Positions 34,345 through 44,234 of a stretch of DNA of 64,000 bases are shown piece after piece. Under the pieces are notes generated by a model that searched no databases, had not been told where the DNA came from, and worked only from the letters and a program-made list of their open reading frames with translations. The translations under genes and the position numbers were made by a program. Each line of letters begins with the position of its first letter. Positions within the stretch are counted from its first letter, which is position 1. This stretch comes from an uncultured Psychrobacter sp. (GTDB lineage Bacteria; Pseudomonadota; Gammaproteobacteria; Pseudomonadales; Moraxellaceae), in assembly GCA_947489525.1 (NCBI GenBank), contig CANLDW010000002.1, forward strand, positions 124,001-188,000, given 5' to 3'.

Positions 34345-35145
34345 TTACGCGCTCGCTGGGCTCGTTAGTACACGAGAGTGCAGCTCGGCTAGTCCCTCTT
34401 GCATACGGGTTTGTAGTAGGTCAGTCAGCGCACTTTTGCTATAGCCTTTGGGATCTATAGGCTCGAGGGGTAAAACATAAGCGGTGACATTTTTGCTATC
34501 AAGAACGCGTTTCATACTCTCTTTCATCGTCAGCTTGCCATAGTATGGCAATGCTTCACTTAGCGTACCGTCTTCGTTGACATAAGCCAACACCATAGGC
34601 CGTACTGGCACATCCGCGTCTATAGCCGCTTGCAGCAAAGTACCGTGGATACGCTTGATTTGCTTACCATCAGTGGTTGTCGCTTCTGGAAAAAATATTA
34701 CAGAAAACCCCTTGGTCAAAAAGGTTGTCATCTGCGCCGCCACAGAGCCTGCATCACCTGAACCGCGCTGAATGAACACTGTCCCCGCTGCATAAGCTAG
34801 CTTACCAAATATCGGCCACTCACCAATCTCAGCCTTTGACAAAAAAAACGCAGGACTCACCGACCCGACCACGGGAATGTCCATCCATGACACGTGGTTT
34901 GAGACCCAAAGTCCATGATGCTGCGGTACAGGTTCTACAGGGACAACCTCGATACCAAACGAGCCTGCCATTTTGCGACAAAACGCCTGAATGTAGCGCG
35001 GTAGCTTTTCACGTGGTGGCTGCTTAAAGGCGCCTATACGCTGCGCTGCCCTTAGACCACCTGCGATCGTTGTTGTCATACCAGCTATTTTTTTGCCACG
35101 ACCGAGCTGTTTTTTGAGTGAAAAGCTTGACTTGGACTGGCGCAT
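34345..35145 (-). CDS. plsC: 1-acyl-sn-glycerol-3-phosphate acyltransferase
   Basis: Adds the second acyl chain to lysophosphatidic acid at the inner membrane, in phospholipid synthesis. 266 residues. The H-x4-D catalytic pair is H84 and D89 (SNHVSWMD), and the glycerol-phosphate motif is FFPEATTTDG. The basic N-terminus (about 1-40) is longer than in the short PlsC type. The start has GAGGGG upstream. A 14-bp repeat array ends one base from its stop codon. Genomes of this group often have several PlsC-like enzymes, so the main one is not certain. Confidence 0.85.
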   Translation of the reverse strand: MRQSKSSFSLKKQLGRGKKIAGMTTTIAGGLRAAQRIGAFKQPPREKLPRYIQAFCRKMAGSFGIEVVPVEPVPQHHGLWVSNHVSWMDIPVVGSVSPAFFLSKAEIGEWPIFGKLAYAAGTVFIQRGSGDAGSVAAQMTTFLTKGFSVIFFPEATTTDGKQIKRIHGTLLQAAIDADVPVRPMVLAYVNEDGTLSEALPYYGKLTMKESMKRVLDSKNVTAYVLPLEPIDPKGYSKSALTDLLQTRMQEGLAELHSRVLTSPASA

Positions 35146-35448
35146 CTGTGCCCCTCATAATTAGATATTTTGATGTCTTTAAAAGCGAGACAAGTATAGC
35201 AAAATACTACGGCTCAGTGATAGCCTGTTCACTGAAAAGTCGCATCAAAATGAGTCAGAGATAGGCGTTGTAACATAAAATCGTCGCTAATTAGCCCAGT
35301 GCGCTTTAATATCAAGCTATCCGACCCTATATCAATAGTAATCTAAGCGCTATAACAACGTCTCTTGTTGCGGTAATCGTCTTTTTTACTTGTCATGACA
35401 ATAGTAGATGCTAGTAGCGATTTATTGACATTATATAGGTGAGACTCT
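35146..35448. other. Spacer between divergent plsC and hflX
   Basis: 303 bp without a coding sequence I can support. It should hold both promoters; no element stands out by eye. Confidence 0.4.
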
Positions 35449-36972
35449 TTGGAATATTTTGAAAGACACGAAGGTGGCGAGCGTGCCATTATAGTACATT
35501 TAGACATCCGTCAGATCCAAGATCCGGACGATCTTAGTGAATTTGAGCTGTTAGCGGACTCAGCAGGCGCGGATCGCTTGGCGCTAGTAACTGGCTCGCG
35601 CGCGAAGCCCGACGCCAAGTATTTTGTCGGTTCAGGTAAAGCGCAGGAAATCGCTGAGCTTGTTCGTGAGCACGATGCTGATATTGTTTTATTTAATCAT
35701 AGCTTATCACCCTCACAAGAGCGCAACCTTGAGACGCTAGTCCAGTGCCGCGTGCTCGATCGTACGGGTCTTATTTTAGATATTTTTGCCCAGCGCGCGC
35801 GTACCTATGAAGGTAAATTGCAAGTGGAGCTGGCGCAGCTCAATCACTTATCCACGCGTTTAGTACGGGGTTGGACGCATTTGGAGCGGCAAAAAGGCGG
35901 TATTGGTTTGCGTGGTCCTGGTGAGACGCAGCTTGAAACCGATCGCCGATTATTACAAACTCGGGTCAATCAGCTTAAAAGTAAGCTTGAGAAGGTGCGG
36001 CAAACGCGCGCGCAAGGCCGTGCCCGTCGCCAAAAATCAGACGTACCAACTGTATCCCTTGTCGGTTATACCAATGCTGGTAAATCAACGCTGTTCAATC
36101 GCTTGGTCGATGAAAATATCTACGCAGCTGACAAGCTATTTGCCACCCTAGACCCTACGCTACGCCGGCTTGACTGGCAAGGGGTTGGTCGCGTCGTTTT
36201 AGTCGATACGGTAGGTTTTGTGCGTCATTTGCCACACGAGTTAGTAGAGTCGTTTCATGCGACGTTAGAAGAGACATTGGAAGCCGACTTACTACTGCAC
36301 GTCATTGATTCATCAAGCGAGGACATGCACGAGCAAATACAAGCGGTTAAAAACGTCCTTGCTGAGATTGACAACGACGTGCCCGTACTTAATGTTTATA
36401 ACAAAATTGATCTGACCGATGAGCCTGTACGTATTGGTTATGCAAGCGAAGGTGAGCCTAACCGCGTGTATGTCTCTGCAAGAGCTAATCTAGGTATGGA
36501 AGAGCTTACCCTTGCCGTACAACAACTACTTACCGGTACGCTGACCACCTTTGATTTAACCTTGCCGTACCATGCCGGTCAACTCAAAAATACCTTGTAC
36601 GAGCTTGATGTCATATTGGAAGAAAGCTACGACGATACGGGGCATGAAACCCTGACGGTTCGTCTACCAAGCGAGCGCTTAAAGCAGCTATTAGGTCAAG
36701 CTAACTTAGCCCCTCATGATGTCCTACCTCTAGCTCAAGCCACACTACTGATGCCTGTCCTTGAACCTTTTGAACAAGACGATGATAGGGATAATAGTAT
36801 TAATGCTGAGCATGACAATAATGCTAATGCTAATGTTGATAGTGACGCTATTGATGCAGAGCTAGGGGATAACGACTTAACTTATGAGCAGATATTTGGT
36901 AGCGATGCTGATGCCGCTTCAAGTACTGAGACCAGTTTGGATACCGCTAGCCATTCAAGTCCGCAAGTCTAG
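35449..36972 (+). CDS. hflX: GTPase HflX
   Basis: A ribosome-associated GTPase that splits stalled or heat-damaged 70S ribosomes. 507 residues. N-terminal HflX domain (VTGSRAKPDAKYFVGSGKAQE, LFNHSLSPSQERNLE, RVLDRTGLILDIFAQRA), the glycine-rich GGIGLRGPGETQLE, then the G domain. The G motifs are GYTNAGKST (206-214), DTVGFVRHLP and NKID. The C-terminal tail is Asp/Asn/Ala-rich and longer than usual. Start codon is TTG with TAGGTGAG before it. hfq is not adjacent, unlike in enterics. Confidence 0.95.
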   Translation: MEYFERHEGGERAIIVHLDIRQIQDPDDLSEFELLADSAGADRLALVTGSRAKPDAKYFVGSGKAQEIAELVREHDADIVLFNHSLSPSQERNLETLVQCRVLDRTGLILDIFAQRARTYEGKLQVELAQLNHLSTRLVRGWTHLERQKGGIGLRGPGETQLETDRRLLQTRVNQLKSKLEKVRQTRAQGRARRQKSDVPTVSLVGYTNAGKSTLFNRLVDENIYAADKLFATLDPTLRRLDWQGVGRVVLVDTVGFVRHLPHELVESFHATLEETLEADLLLHVIDSSSEDMHEQIQAVKNVLAEIDNDVPVLNVYNKIDLTDEPVRIGYASEGEPNRVYVSARANLGMEELTLAVQQLLTGTLTTFDLTLPYHAGQLKNTLYELDVILEESYDDTGHETLTVRLPSERLKQLLGQANLAPHDVLPLAQATLLMPVLEPFEQDDDRDNSINAEHDNNANANVDSDAIDAELGDNDLTYEQIFGSDADAASSTETSLDTASHSSPQV

Positions 36973-37097
36973 TCTTGCTTTTACACAAATATTGAGTATA
37001 TTGGCGGCATAAGCTGATATGCTCAATTTTTTTGTCACTACCTTTCTGCTTTTATGGCGTCTATAATTCTTAACCAGTAACTCGGCACGGATAGTTT

Positions 37098-37562
37098 ATG
37101 AAGTCCTTTTCAGACTCAGACCTACCCCTATGGCAGGCGCTGATACTCACCTTGGTTATCGTCGTCGTCGTGCGCGAGTCGGCTGTTGTGGTTTGCCAAT
37201 TTTTTAATATTGAAAAAGCCGCCAACATCGTAGGTATGGTCGCCATGTTTATGATGCTCATGCTATGGCGCATGCTTAAAGGCTTACCGCTGTGGCTGAC
37301 GCAAGCGAGTAATACGTTATTGGTCGATAGCGGCTTTGCTTTTTTGCCCGTATCGGCAGGAGCAGGCTTGCTGTTGTTTGCTTTAGGGGATGAGTTTTGG
37401 GGCGTGATGCTGACTATGGCCATAAGCACTTTGCTACCGCTTTGGGGTTTGGGATTGCTTGCTAACCATTGGCTGCGTGGTAGTGCTGATAGTGCGATTA
37501 ATAATAACGATAGTGATAAGCGCGTGCTAGACAATCCTATAGAGAACAACCATGAGCTTTGA
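37098..37562 (+). CDS. LrgA/CidA-family membrane protein
   Basis: 154 residues with four hydrophobic segments. GLPLWLTQASNTLLVDSGFAFLPVSAGAGLL corresponds to the conserved core of the LrgA/CidA holin-like family, though the N-terminal half is divergent. It overlaps the LrgB-family gene by 11 bases. In Gram-positives such pairs affect murein hydrolase export and cell lysis; in Gram-negatives related pairs are linked to small organic acid transport. The overlap with LrgB is the best support for the call. Confidence 0.78.
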   Translation: MKSFSDSDLPLWQALILTLVIVVVVRESAVVVCQFFNIEKAANIVGMVAMFMMLMLWRMLKGLPLWLTQASNTLLVDSGFAFLPVSAGAGLLLFALGDEFWGVMLTMAISTLLPLWGLGLLANHWLRGSADSAINNNDSDKRVLDNPIENNHEL

Positions 37563-38241
37563 TAGCCTGTTTATCGCTACGCTTGCCGCTATTGCCTTGA
37601 CACTTGTGGCTCACGTTAGCGCGCGTATTCTTGCCAAAAAACTATCCGGTCTGCCCATGATCATTACGGCGATAGTATTGGTCATTGTCTTTTTATTTGT
37701 TTTGCAGTGGGACTACGAAAACTACTATTTTGTTGCCAAACCGGTATTCGATCACCTACTCGGTTATGTCACCGTCCTATTAGCCATTCCACTTGCTGCT
37801 ATGAATTTTAAAGGCTTACCGATTAAGCGTTTAACCTTCATTGTAGTGATTGCCAGTATCATCGGCGCGCTCTTACCTATGGGACTCGCCTATCTGTTCG
37901 CACTAAGCCAAGAGACGCTATTAGCCTTTGCGACTCGCTCTGTGACGACGCCGATTGGACTTAGTATTGCCGACTTAATAGGCGCGCCACTTGCAATGGC
38001 AAATTTAATCATCATCGTCTCAGGTCTGATGGGTGCAACCCTTGGACGACTGTTATTTCGGCGCGTCAGTGATGACCGCGCCAAAGGTTTGGCATTAGGG
38101 CTTGCTGCTCACGCTTTTGGTACAGTTGAGGCATGGCAGATCAGCCCTACTGCTGGACGTTATGCCGCTTTTGGTTTAGCGGTAAACGGCCTATTGACTG
38201 CGGTATGGGTTCCTGTCTTTATTAGCGCACTTATTATCTAA
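37552..38241 (+). CDS. LrgB-family membrane protein
   Basis: 229 residues, six or seven membrane segments. Family motifs are SVTTPIGLSIADLIGAP and GLAAHAFGTVEAW followed by AFGLAVNGLLTAVW. It is the partner of the upstream LrgA-like protein, whose gene it overlaps by 11 bases; both probably form one membrane complex. Role in lysis control or in pyruvate/glycolate-type transport cannot be decided from sequence. Confidence 0.9.
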   Translation: MSFDSLFIATLAAIALTLVAHVSARILAKKLSGLPMIITAIVLVIVFLFVLQWDYENYYFVAKPVFDHLLGYVTVLLAIPLAAMNFKGLPIKRLTFIVVIASIIGALLPMGLAYLFALSQETLLAFATRSVTTPIGLSIADLIGAPLAMANLIIIVSGLMGATLGRLLFRRVSDDRAKGLALGLAAHAFGTVEAWQISPTAGRYAAFGLAVNGLLTAVWVPVFISALII

Positions 38242-38530
38242 TGAGATAAGTAACTTTTAACTATTCATATCTAGTTATTCGTTTTTAATTATTAAAAGTT
38301 AACTGAGCCTAGAACCTTGATAATTAGCACTTTTTATACTCTCCGCGTATCACGACATAGTTATCTATGTTATAGTAAGCGACTATTATTTTTTGTAACT
38401 ACTACAGTTTTGTGGTAAACATAATAGTGGTTACTCAAATTAGCCTTCATGCTGCCTACTGCATGACTGACGCTTTGACTAAACGCTTACCATTAGATGA
38501 TTCGTTATTATTTGAAAAAGTGATTACCGT

Positions 38531-39358
38531 ATGACACATTGTAACTTTTGGCTCAAACCTCTTTTAACGTCTTTTTTAGTAACTACTGCCCTGTCTACTT
38601 TGTCGTTGTCTACTTTGTCATTGAGCGCTCACGCGGGCAATATGTATATCTACAAAGACCAAGGGGGGCAAGTGTTACTCACTAACGTCAGCCCTAGTGG
38701 GAATTTCGAAAAATTTAATAAAAAAGTAAAAACCACCTATTACAAAGACTCTAATAACTACAATAACAGCAGTGCTAGTACAGACTACGGTACGAGCACT
38801 GCTAGTAGTAGTGGGTCGCGTAACTCATATGATACCTACATACGCGCTTCAGCGGCGCGTCATGGTGTTGACCCAGGTCTAATGAAGGCCATGATGCATA
38901 CGGAGTCCGCTTTTAATCCAAATGCGCGCTCTCCTGTTGGCGCGCAAGGTCTTATGCAATTAATGCCGGCAACAGCAAGGCGCTTTAATGTGAGTAATCC
39001 GTGGAGTCCTGCGGATAATATCGAAGGCTCTGCCAAATACATTGCTTGGCTCATGCGCCGCTTCAACAACAACGTCGAGTTTGCTATTGCCGGTTATAAC
39101 GCTGGCGAAGGTAACGTTGATAAATATGGCGGTATTCCTCCCTTTAAAGAGACACGCAATTACGTCAAAAAAGTCATGAGCCGCTATCATAGCTTATACA
39201 AAAATGATGCTAGCTTATCTGGTAATGCGGTTAATGCAAGCAATACAAGTGGTATCAATATTAGCAGTAGTAGTGGTTATCAAAATGTCAGCTATGGTAC
39301 GAGTAATAACACTAATAGCGCCAGTTACGTCAACTCAGCATATGCTGCACTGCGCTAA
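38531..39358 (+). CDS. Exported lytic transglycosylase (SLT domain)
   Basis: 275 residues. A signal peptide runs to about residue 35 (cut near AHA); its hydrophobic core contains a duplicated LSTLS. A short DUF4124-like strand (MYIYKDQGGQVLLTN) is followed by a Ser/Asn-rich linker and a lysozyme-like SLT domain. The SLT domain has catalytic Glu in MKAMMHTESAFNPNA, then GAQGLMQLMPATA and AIAGYNAGEGNV. It cleaves peptidoglycan in the periplasm. A Ser/Asn/Thr-rich tail closes the protein. It does not carry a lipobox, so it is probably soluble. Confidence 0.92.
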   Translation: MTHCNFWLKPLLTSFLVTTALSTLSLSTLSLSAHAGNMYIYKDQGGQVLLTNVSPSGNFEKFNKKVKTTYYKDSNNYNNSSASTDYGTSTASSSGSRNSYDTYIRASAARHGVDPGLMKAMMHTESAFNPNARSPVGAQGLMQLMPATARRFNVSNPWSPADNIEGSAKYIAWLMRRFNNNVEFAIAGYNAGEGNVDKYGGIPPFKETRNYVKKVMSRYHSLYKNDASLSGNAVNASNTSGINISSSSGYQNVSYGTSNNTNSASYVNSAYAALR

Positions 39359-39403
39359 GCGCGAGCAGACCGTTTAAACTGTTTATTAAAAACGATACAC
39401 ACA

Positions 39404-39434
39404 AAAAAGCCCGTTAATGATTAACGGGCTTTTT
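39404..39434. terminator. Bidirectional terminator between the transglycosylase gene and tsf
   Basis: AAAAAGCCCGTTAA / TTAACGGGCTTTTT (14-bp perfect stem) with a 3-base loop. The flanking genes converge. Confidence 0.93.
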
Positions 39435-39509
39435 GCTTGCTGATAATCGTAACAGCTACTACTAGGTAGCGAGTTTATAGCAAACAGCAGTTACAAATTA
39501 CAAATAAAT

Positions 39510-40385
39510 TTACTTATTAGCTGCTTGGGTAGCAGCAACTTCAGCAGCAAAGTCTTCTTGCTTTTTCTCAATGCCTTCGCCAACTTCTAAGCGTTTAAAA
39601 CCAAGAACTTTTACGCCCTCAGACTTTAGAACGTCGCCAACTTTTTTGTCGTTGTCCATGACGTATGGCTGACGCAGTAGCGTGACTTCATCAAGATATT
39701 TACGCAGACCACCTTCGATCATTTTTTCAACGATGTTATCAGGCTTGCCAGACTCACGCGCTTTGGCTTCGATGATGTCTTTTTCGCGTGCTAGTACATC
39801 AGCAGCAACATCTTCGTCATCTACAGCAACTGGGTTAAAGGCTGCAATATGCATCGCTAGGTTTTTACCCGTCTCTGCGCTACCGCCTTCAAAGGAGACG
39901 ACTACACCGATACGCAAACCGTGGCGGTATGACGCAAGGTTGTCGCCTTCTAGCGTTTCAACGCGGCGGATCTGAATGTTTTCACCGATTTTTTGTACCA
40001 AAGAGACACGCGCCTCTTCAACCGTTTGACCATCGCCATACGGAAGCTGAGCAATCTCAGCGACATCAGTCGTGTCGTTCTCAAGCGCTAGATTAGCAAC
40101 TTTTTCAGCAAACGCCGTAAAGTTATCATCTTTTGCGACAAAGTCAGTTTGGCAGTTTACTTCTAACAAAAATGCTTTTTTGTCGTTTTGAGCGATAATA
40201 ATCGCACCGTCAGCGGCGATGTTACCTGCTTTTTTAGCCGCTTTGGCTTGACCTGATTTACGTAAGTTATCGATGGCAACTTCGACATCACCATTCGCTT
40301 CTTCCAATGCTTTTTTGCATTCCATCATGCCAAGACCAGTACGGTCGCGTAGCTCTTTTACCATTTTGGCGGATACTTGTGCCAT
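39510..40385 (-). CDS. tsf: Elongation factor Ts
   Basis: Exchanges GDP for GTP on EF-Tu. 291 residues with the expected N-terminal UBA-like region [26 protein letters not shown], the core [10 protein letters not shown] and the conserved HIAAFNP. The GAGGTAA site is well placed. It lies 276 bp downstream of rpsB on the same strand, the usual rpsB-tsf order. Confidence 0.97.
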   Translation of the reverse strand: MAQVSAKMVKELRDRTGLGMMECKKALEEANGDVEVAIDNLRKSGQAKAAKKAGNIAADGAIIIAQNDKKAFLLEVNCQTDFVAKDDNFTAFAEKVANLALENDTTDVAEIAQLPYGDGQTVEEARVSLVQKIGENIQIRRVETLEGDNLASYRHGLRIGVVVSFEGGSAETGKNLAMHIAAFNPVAVDDEDVAADVLAREKDIIEAKARESGKPDNIVEKMIEGGLRKYLDEVTLLRQPYVMDNDKKVGDVLKSEGVKVLGFKRLEVGEGIEKKQEDFAAEVAATQAANK

Positions 40386-40619
40386 AAGAATTACCTCAGT
40401 ATTGTTATGTATGGGAGGGCACTGATAGTGCCTTTAATGTCAATCAAAACTCATATCAAGCTAGTGTTATATAGAAGCAATGTTATATAAAAGTAGTAGT
40501 ACATAGTGAGTTTCAATAAGAAGGCATGACGAGTAAAACTACATCATGCCTATTATATTTCTGCTTATATGTTTACTGCTTATCTTATATAGTCGCTTGA
40601 GCTCTTTTGGCTTAAACGG

Positions 40620-40643
40620 CTATAGTTACGACTATAGTTACAA
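40620..40643. repeat. 12-bp direct duplication between rpsB and tsf
   Basis: CTATAGTTACGA at 40620-40631 then CTATAGTTACAA at 40632-40643, just past the rpsB stop codon. The rest of the rpsB-tsf spacer (40386-40619) shows no gene and no clear terminator. Confidence 0.7.
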
Positions 40644-40661
40644 ATACAGTTATCTTAGATA

Positions 40662-41513
40662 TTACAGATCAGCTTGCGCTTCTGCTGGGTTTTTTACCGC
40701 AGGCGCTTCTTCTGGCTGCGTGATCGCTTCATCTGCACTATTATTAGTCGCTTGCGCTGGTTCAGCGTTTTGCTCTTGATCCGCTTTGCCGCCAGAGGCT
40801 TGAGTCTGTGCGTATTCTTTACCAGCGATGATAGCATCAGCGATAGAGGTGACGTACAAGTTAACCGCGCGGATAGCATCGTCGTTCGCTGGAATAACGT
40901 AATCAACGTTATCTGGGTTAGAGTTGGTATCAACAATACCGATAACTGGGATACCTAGGTTTTTAGCTTCTTTGATAGCGATCGCTTCATGATCCACGTC
41001 AACGACAAAGATTGCATCAGGCAGGCCGCCCATGTCTTTGATACCGCCTAGTGAGCGCTCAAGCTTTTCCATATCGCGCGTACGCTCAAGTGCTTCACGC
41101 TTAGTCAGCTTAGCAAAGGTACCGTCCTCACTCTGCTTTTCAAGCTCTTTTAGACGTGTGATCGACTGGCGTAATGTTTTCCAGTTAGTCAACATACCAC
41201 CTAACCAGCGATGATCAACGTATGGCATGCCAGCACGCTGGGCTTGCTCACGGATGATACCGCTAGCTGCACGCTTAGTACCGACGAACAGTACTTTATT
41301 TTTCTTGGCAGCCAAACCGTTAACGTAGTTTAAGGCTTCATTGAATGCCTTTACGGTATGCTCAAGGTTGATAATGTGAATTTTGTTACGCGCGCCAAAG
41401 ATATAAGGTCCCATCTTTGGGTTCCAAAAACGCGTTTGGTGACCAAAGTGAGCGCCAGCTTGGAGTAGATCGCGCATTGAGATTTGCGTTGGGTTTTTGT
41501 TTTCTGTAGCCAT
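40662..41513 (-). CDS. rpsB: Ribosomal protein S2
   Basis: 30S subunit protein. 283 residues. Family motifs: [38 protein letters not shown] and [24 protein letters not shown]. The C-terminus has an extra Ala/Glu/Gln-rich tail of about 40 residues, absent from most S2 proteins but plausible for this group. It is the first gene of the rpsB-tsf pair. A TATAAT on the minus strand at 41620-41615 is a likely -10 box. Confidence 0.97.
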   Translation of the reverse strand: MATENKNPTQISMRDLLQAGAHFGHQTRFWNPKMGPYIFGARNKIHIINLEHTVKAFNEALNYVNGLAAKKNKVLFVGTKRAASGIIREQAQRAGMPYVDHRWLGGMLTNWKTLRQSITRLKELEKQSEDGTFAKLTKREALERTRDMEKLERSLGGIKDMGGLPDAIFVVDVDHEAIAIKEAKNLGIPVIGIVDTNSNPDNVDYVIPANDDAIRAVNLYVTSIADAIIAGKEYAQTQASGGKADQEQNAEPAQATNNSADEAITQPEEAPAVKNPAEAQADL

Positions 41514-41836
41514 GTGAACTATCCTATTGGGTTATGCCTCCACATCACAAAAACTGCCTATCTAGCGACACGCATCTGTATTTTGGTCGTTCGTTATTTA
41601 ATAACTACAAAGTAATTATAGCCACAAAAAAGAATACAGATTAATCAAGTCGCCAAACACCCAGCAATTTTTTACCGTGATGTGTGTGTCATTGGTTGGT
41701 TAAAAAATGCACTATCGAGTGATAGCTGCGCTGTATTTTATCATAAAAACATTAAAGACTACCAGCGTTATTGTTTGGCGCCGGTTAGAGCTTGTGTGAT
41801 GTCTATAATAAACAAGCCTTATCTTTATATGCGTGC
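41514..41836. other. rpsB leader and spacer to the MFS gene
   Basis: 323 bp. It contains the rpsB leader of about 95 bases and the minus-strand TATAAT (41615-41620). ATCTGTATT at 41574-41582 and AATACAGAT at 41633-41641 are exact inverse copies that bracket the expected start of transcription. No gene is seen. Confidence 0.4.
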
Positions 41837-43096
41837 TTACTCCGCGTTATCAAGGTTTAGATCAGGATCAATCTGCCAGATCAAAAAGCATCCAAGACCC
41901 ATCAGCGCAAACATAGCGATGCCGATTTTGAGCACAGGGTTAACTGGAAATAGGTTTAGGATAAGGCCACCGAATATACCAACTGAGAACATCAATGAGC
42001 CTTGCATTGCACTTGCCATACCAGCACGTTTTTTTTGAAAAGCCAAAGCAATGGCAGATGCATTAGGTTGCGTGAGACCCAGACCTGCAATACAAAAGAA
42101 GATACAAGCTAGTACCAGCGGCAACCAAGCATCCGTACCTAGTATTAAACCCAAAGCAAACAGTAGACCCGCCGATACAACCTGCATGACCGCACCAAAG
42201 CGCAAGATGCTTAAGATACGAAAGCGATTGGTCAGCCATTGGTTCAGCTGCGTGAGACCCACAAACCCTGCGGCGTTTAGACCAAATAACCAACCAAAAT
42301 GCGTCGCTGACACGCCATAAGTGTCCATAATCAGCTCGGAGGCGGCGCTGATATACACGAACATTGCGCCCATAAGCAGTCCGCCACCAATGGCTGGGTA
42401 ATTAAAGCTTGGGTCTTTTAATAAATCCCAATACTGGCTGAGTACTTCTTTAGCAGGACGGACGTTACGGTTCTCTTCGGTCAGCGTTTCAAAGAAGAAA
42501 AACTTAGTCAGTAGCAGATTGAGCGTCCCAAAAGCGGCTAAAAACCAAAAAATAGAATGCCAATCAAAAAAGCGTAAGAATAAAGCGCCAAGTGACGGCG
42601 CAAGTATGGGCGCAAGACCCATAACCAATATCATAATCGAAAAAGCTTTTGCTGTTTGTCTGGCAGTGAGTCGATCGCGAATAGCAGCGCGAGTCACCAC
42701 AGCGCCCACACAAGCGCCAAGCGCTTGCAGGGTACGCCCAGCGAATAACACGTATTCATTGTCAACAGTGGCACAAATGATCGATGCAATCACGTACAGA
42801 GTCATACCTATGTACAAGGGTTTGACGCGTCCAACTCGATCACTAAAGGGGCCATAGAACAGCTGACCGAACACTAAACCCACAAAATAAGCGGGGACTG
42901 AGTTTGCTATAAAAGCGGTTGAGACTCCAAAACTATCCGCCATTGAGGGTAGCGCTGGTAGATACATATCGATTGATAAAGGACCAATAGCAACAATAAG
43001 ACCCAGCATCAAGATCCAAGCAACAGGCAGCTCTGATGAGCGTACGCGGTCGCTGGCGAGCGGTCGATTAGAGGTGGTAGATTTTGGGGCGGACAT
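41837..43096 (-). CDS. Bcr/CflA-type MFS drug efflux transporter
   Basis: 419 residues, 12 predicted membrane helices. Loop 1 has the Bcr/CflA signature IGPLSIDMYLPALPSM, and FGQLFYGPFSDRVGRVKPL is the MFS loop 2-3 motif. It probably exports drugs or small molecules by proton antiport across the inner membrane. Substrate is unknown. It is a single gene; a basic Ser/Thr-rich N-terminal tail of about 25 residues precedes the first helix. Confidence 0.9.
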   Translation of the reverse strand: MSAPKSTTSNRPLASDRVRSSELPVAWILMLGLIVAIGPLSIDMYLPALPSMADSFGVSTAFIANSVPAYFVGLVFGQLFYGPFSDRVGRVKPLYIGMTLYVIASIICATVDNEYVLFAGRTLQALGACVGAVVTRAAIRDRLTARQTAKAFSIMILVMGLAPILAPSLGALFLRFFDWHSIFWFLAAFGTLNLLLTKFFFFETLTEENRNVRPAKEVLSQYWDLLKDPSFNYPAIGGGLLMGAMFVYISAASELIMDTYGVSATHFGWLFGLNAAGFVGLTQLNQWLTNRFRILSILRFGAVMQVVSAGLLFALGLILGTDAWLPLVLACIFFCIAGLGLTQPNASAIALAFQKKRAGMASAMQGSLMFSVGIFGGLILNLFPVNPVLKIGIAMFALMGLGCFLIWQIDPDLNLDNAE

Positions 43097-43328
43097 AGCT
43101 CAAACCATTTTTATCAGGGTTAACAACAGCAGCCATAAGCCTTGGCAATCATCGCTATTGTTAACATGAACGTACTGAGGCATAAAAAGCGCACGGTATG
43201 TGGCTTGCCCCGCAAGTCAGGTTATATCGTGCCCGCCACTTGTATTTCAACCAAACTATTACTGTTAGTACACAAACGTCAATACAAGCGATACAATATT
43301 GGGCTGCCAGTATCCAGAGTCCGCTGAT

Positions 43329-44141
43329 CTAACGAAACTGACGTTTGGCAAAGGTAGTGCTGGCTTCTTTGGCTTTTTTTAGCGCAACTTTGCGGTTGTG
43401 TCCAAGCATCATCTTTAGCTGCCATACTTTTTCTTTATAAAGCGTAAGCGCGGACTGCTCATACATAGCGTTGATGACGCGCTTGCTTGCCAGTACAGCA
43501 TCAGGGGAGCGCTCAGCAAACTCATAAGCCATCTCTTGAGCCTGTTCAAGCGGCGTATCACTTATGTGGCTGACGAGACCGAGTTGCTGTCCTTGTGTAC
43601 CATCAACCATACGAGCCGTCATGGACAGCTCTTTTAAAATATCAGCTCGTACGACGCCAAAAGCAGATTGCGTCAACCCCATATCGGGCACTAAACCCCA
43701 TTTAGCTTCCATAATGGACAGCTTACAATCAGGATGGCTGATGCGCACATCGCACGCTAAAGCCAGTTGCATCCCAGCACCAATGCAATGACCTTCGAGG
43801 ACGGCTATCACAGGAACAGGTAGCTCACGCCACACTAAGCAGACGCGCTGAAATAAGCTTTGCCACGGTTTAACCAGCTCCCAAAGCGCGTAGGCTTTAT
43901 TTTTAGGGTTATTAAGATCGCCTAAATCTATGCCGGCACAAAACGTCCCTTGTGCGCCGTTTAAAATGACAGCGCGTAGCGATCTGTCTTTACGGATATG
44001 CTCAGCTATTTTTACCAGCTCGTTTATGAGCTCAAAGCTTAAGGCGTTTTTTTTCTGCGGCCGATTCAAAGTGACGGTCACTATATTTTCAGTGATACTC
44101 ACTTGGAGGGTCTTGTATTGATAAGTGGCAATAGCGTGCAT
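43329..44141 (-). CDS. Enoyl-CoA hydratase/isomerase family protein
   Basis: 270 residues, crotonase fold. VTLNRPQKKNALSFELINEL near the N-terminus, the oxyanion-hole region GTFCAGIDLGDL, and VIAVLEGHCIGAGMQLALACDVRI with SIMEAKWGLVPDMG. The second catalytic-type position is D (VPDMG) rather than the E of classical hydratases, so isomerase or another activity is possible. ATG 44141 is preferred over ATG 44147 because AAGGA lies seven bases before it. It stands alone. Confidence 0.88.
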   Translation of the reverse strand: MHAIATYQYKTLQVSITENIVTVTLNRPQKKNALSFELINELVKIAEHIRKDRSLRAVILNGAQGTFCAGIDLGDLNNPKNKAYALWELVKPWQSLFQRVCLVWRELPVPVIAVLEGHCIGAGMQLALACDVRISHPDCKLSIMEAKWGLVPDMGLTQSAFGVVRADILKELSMTARMVDGTQGQQLGLVSHISDTPLEQAQEMAYEFAERSPDAVLASKRVINAMYEQSALTLYKEKVWQLKMMLGHNRKVALKKAKEASTTFAKRQFR

Positions 44142-44234
44142 GGTCATCCTTTATATATCAGTCAATAAATTCAATTAGATCATTTATTAGCATAGCAGCG
44201 TTATTCTTATTCTGCTAATACGCTTTCAAGGTCG

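Noticed and set aside
40546-40779. Tyr/Ser-rich open frame overlapping the rpsB end
   Set aside because: Its composition comes from the ctatagttac duplication and the antisense of the S2 tail; no ribosome site.
41682-42038. Plus-strand open frame across the MFS gene end
   Set aside because: Mostly antisense to the MFS transporter; no supporting start signal.
43142-43327. Small plus-strand open frame between the MFS and crotonase genes
   Set aside because: No ribosome site, no recognisable sequence, Arg/Lys-rich random composition.
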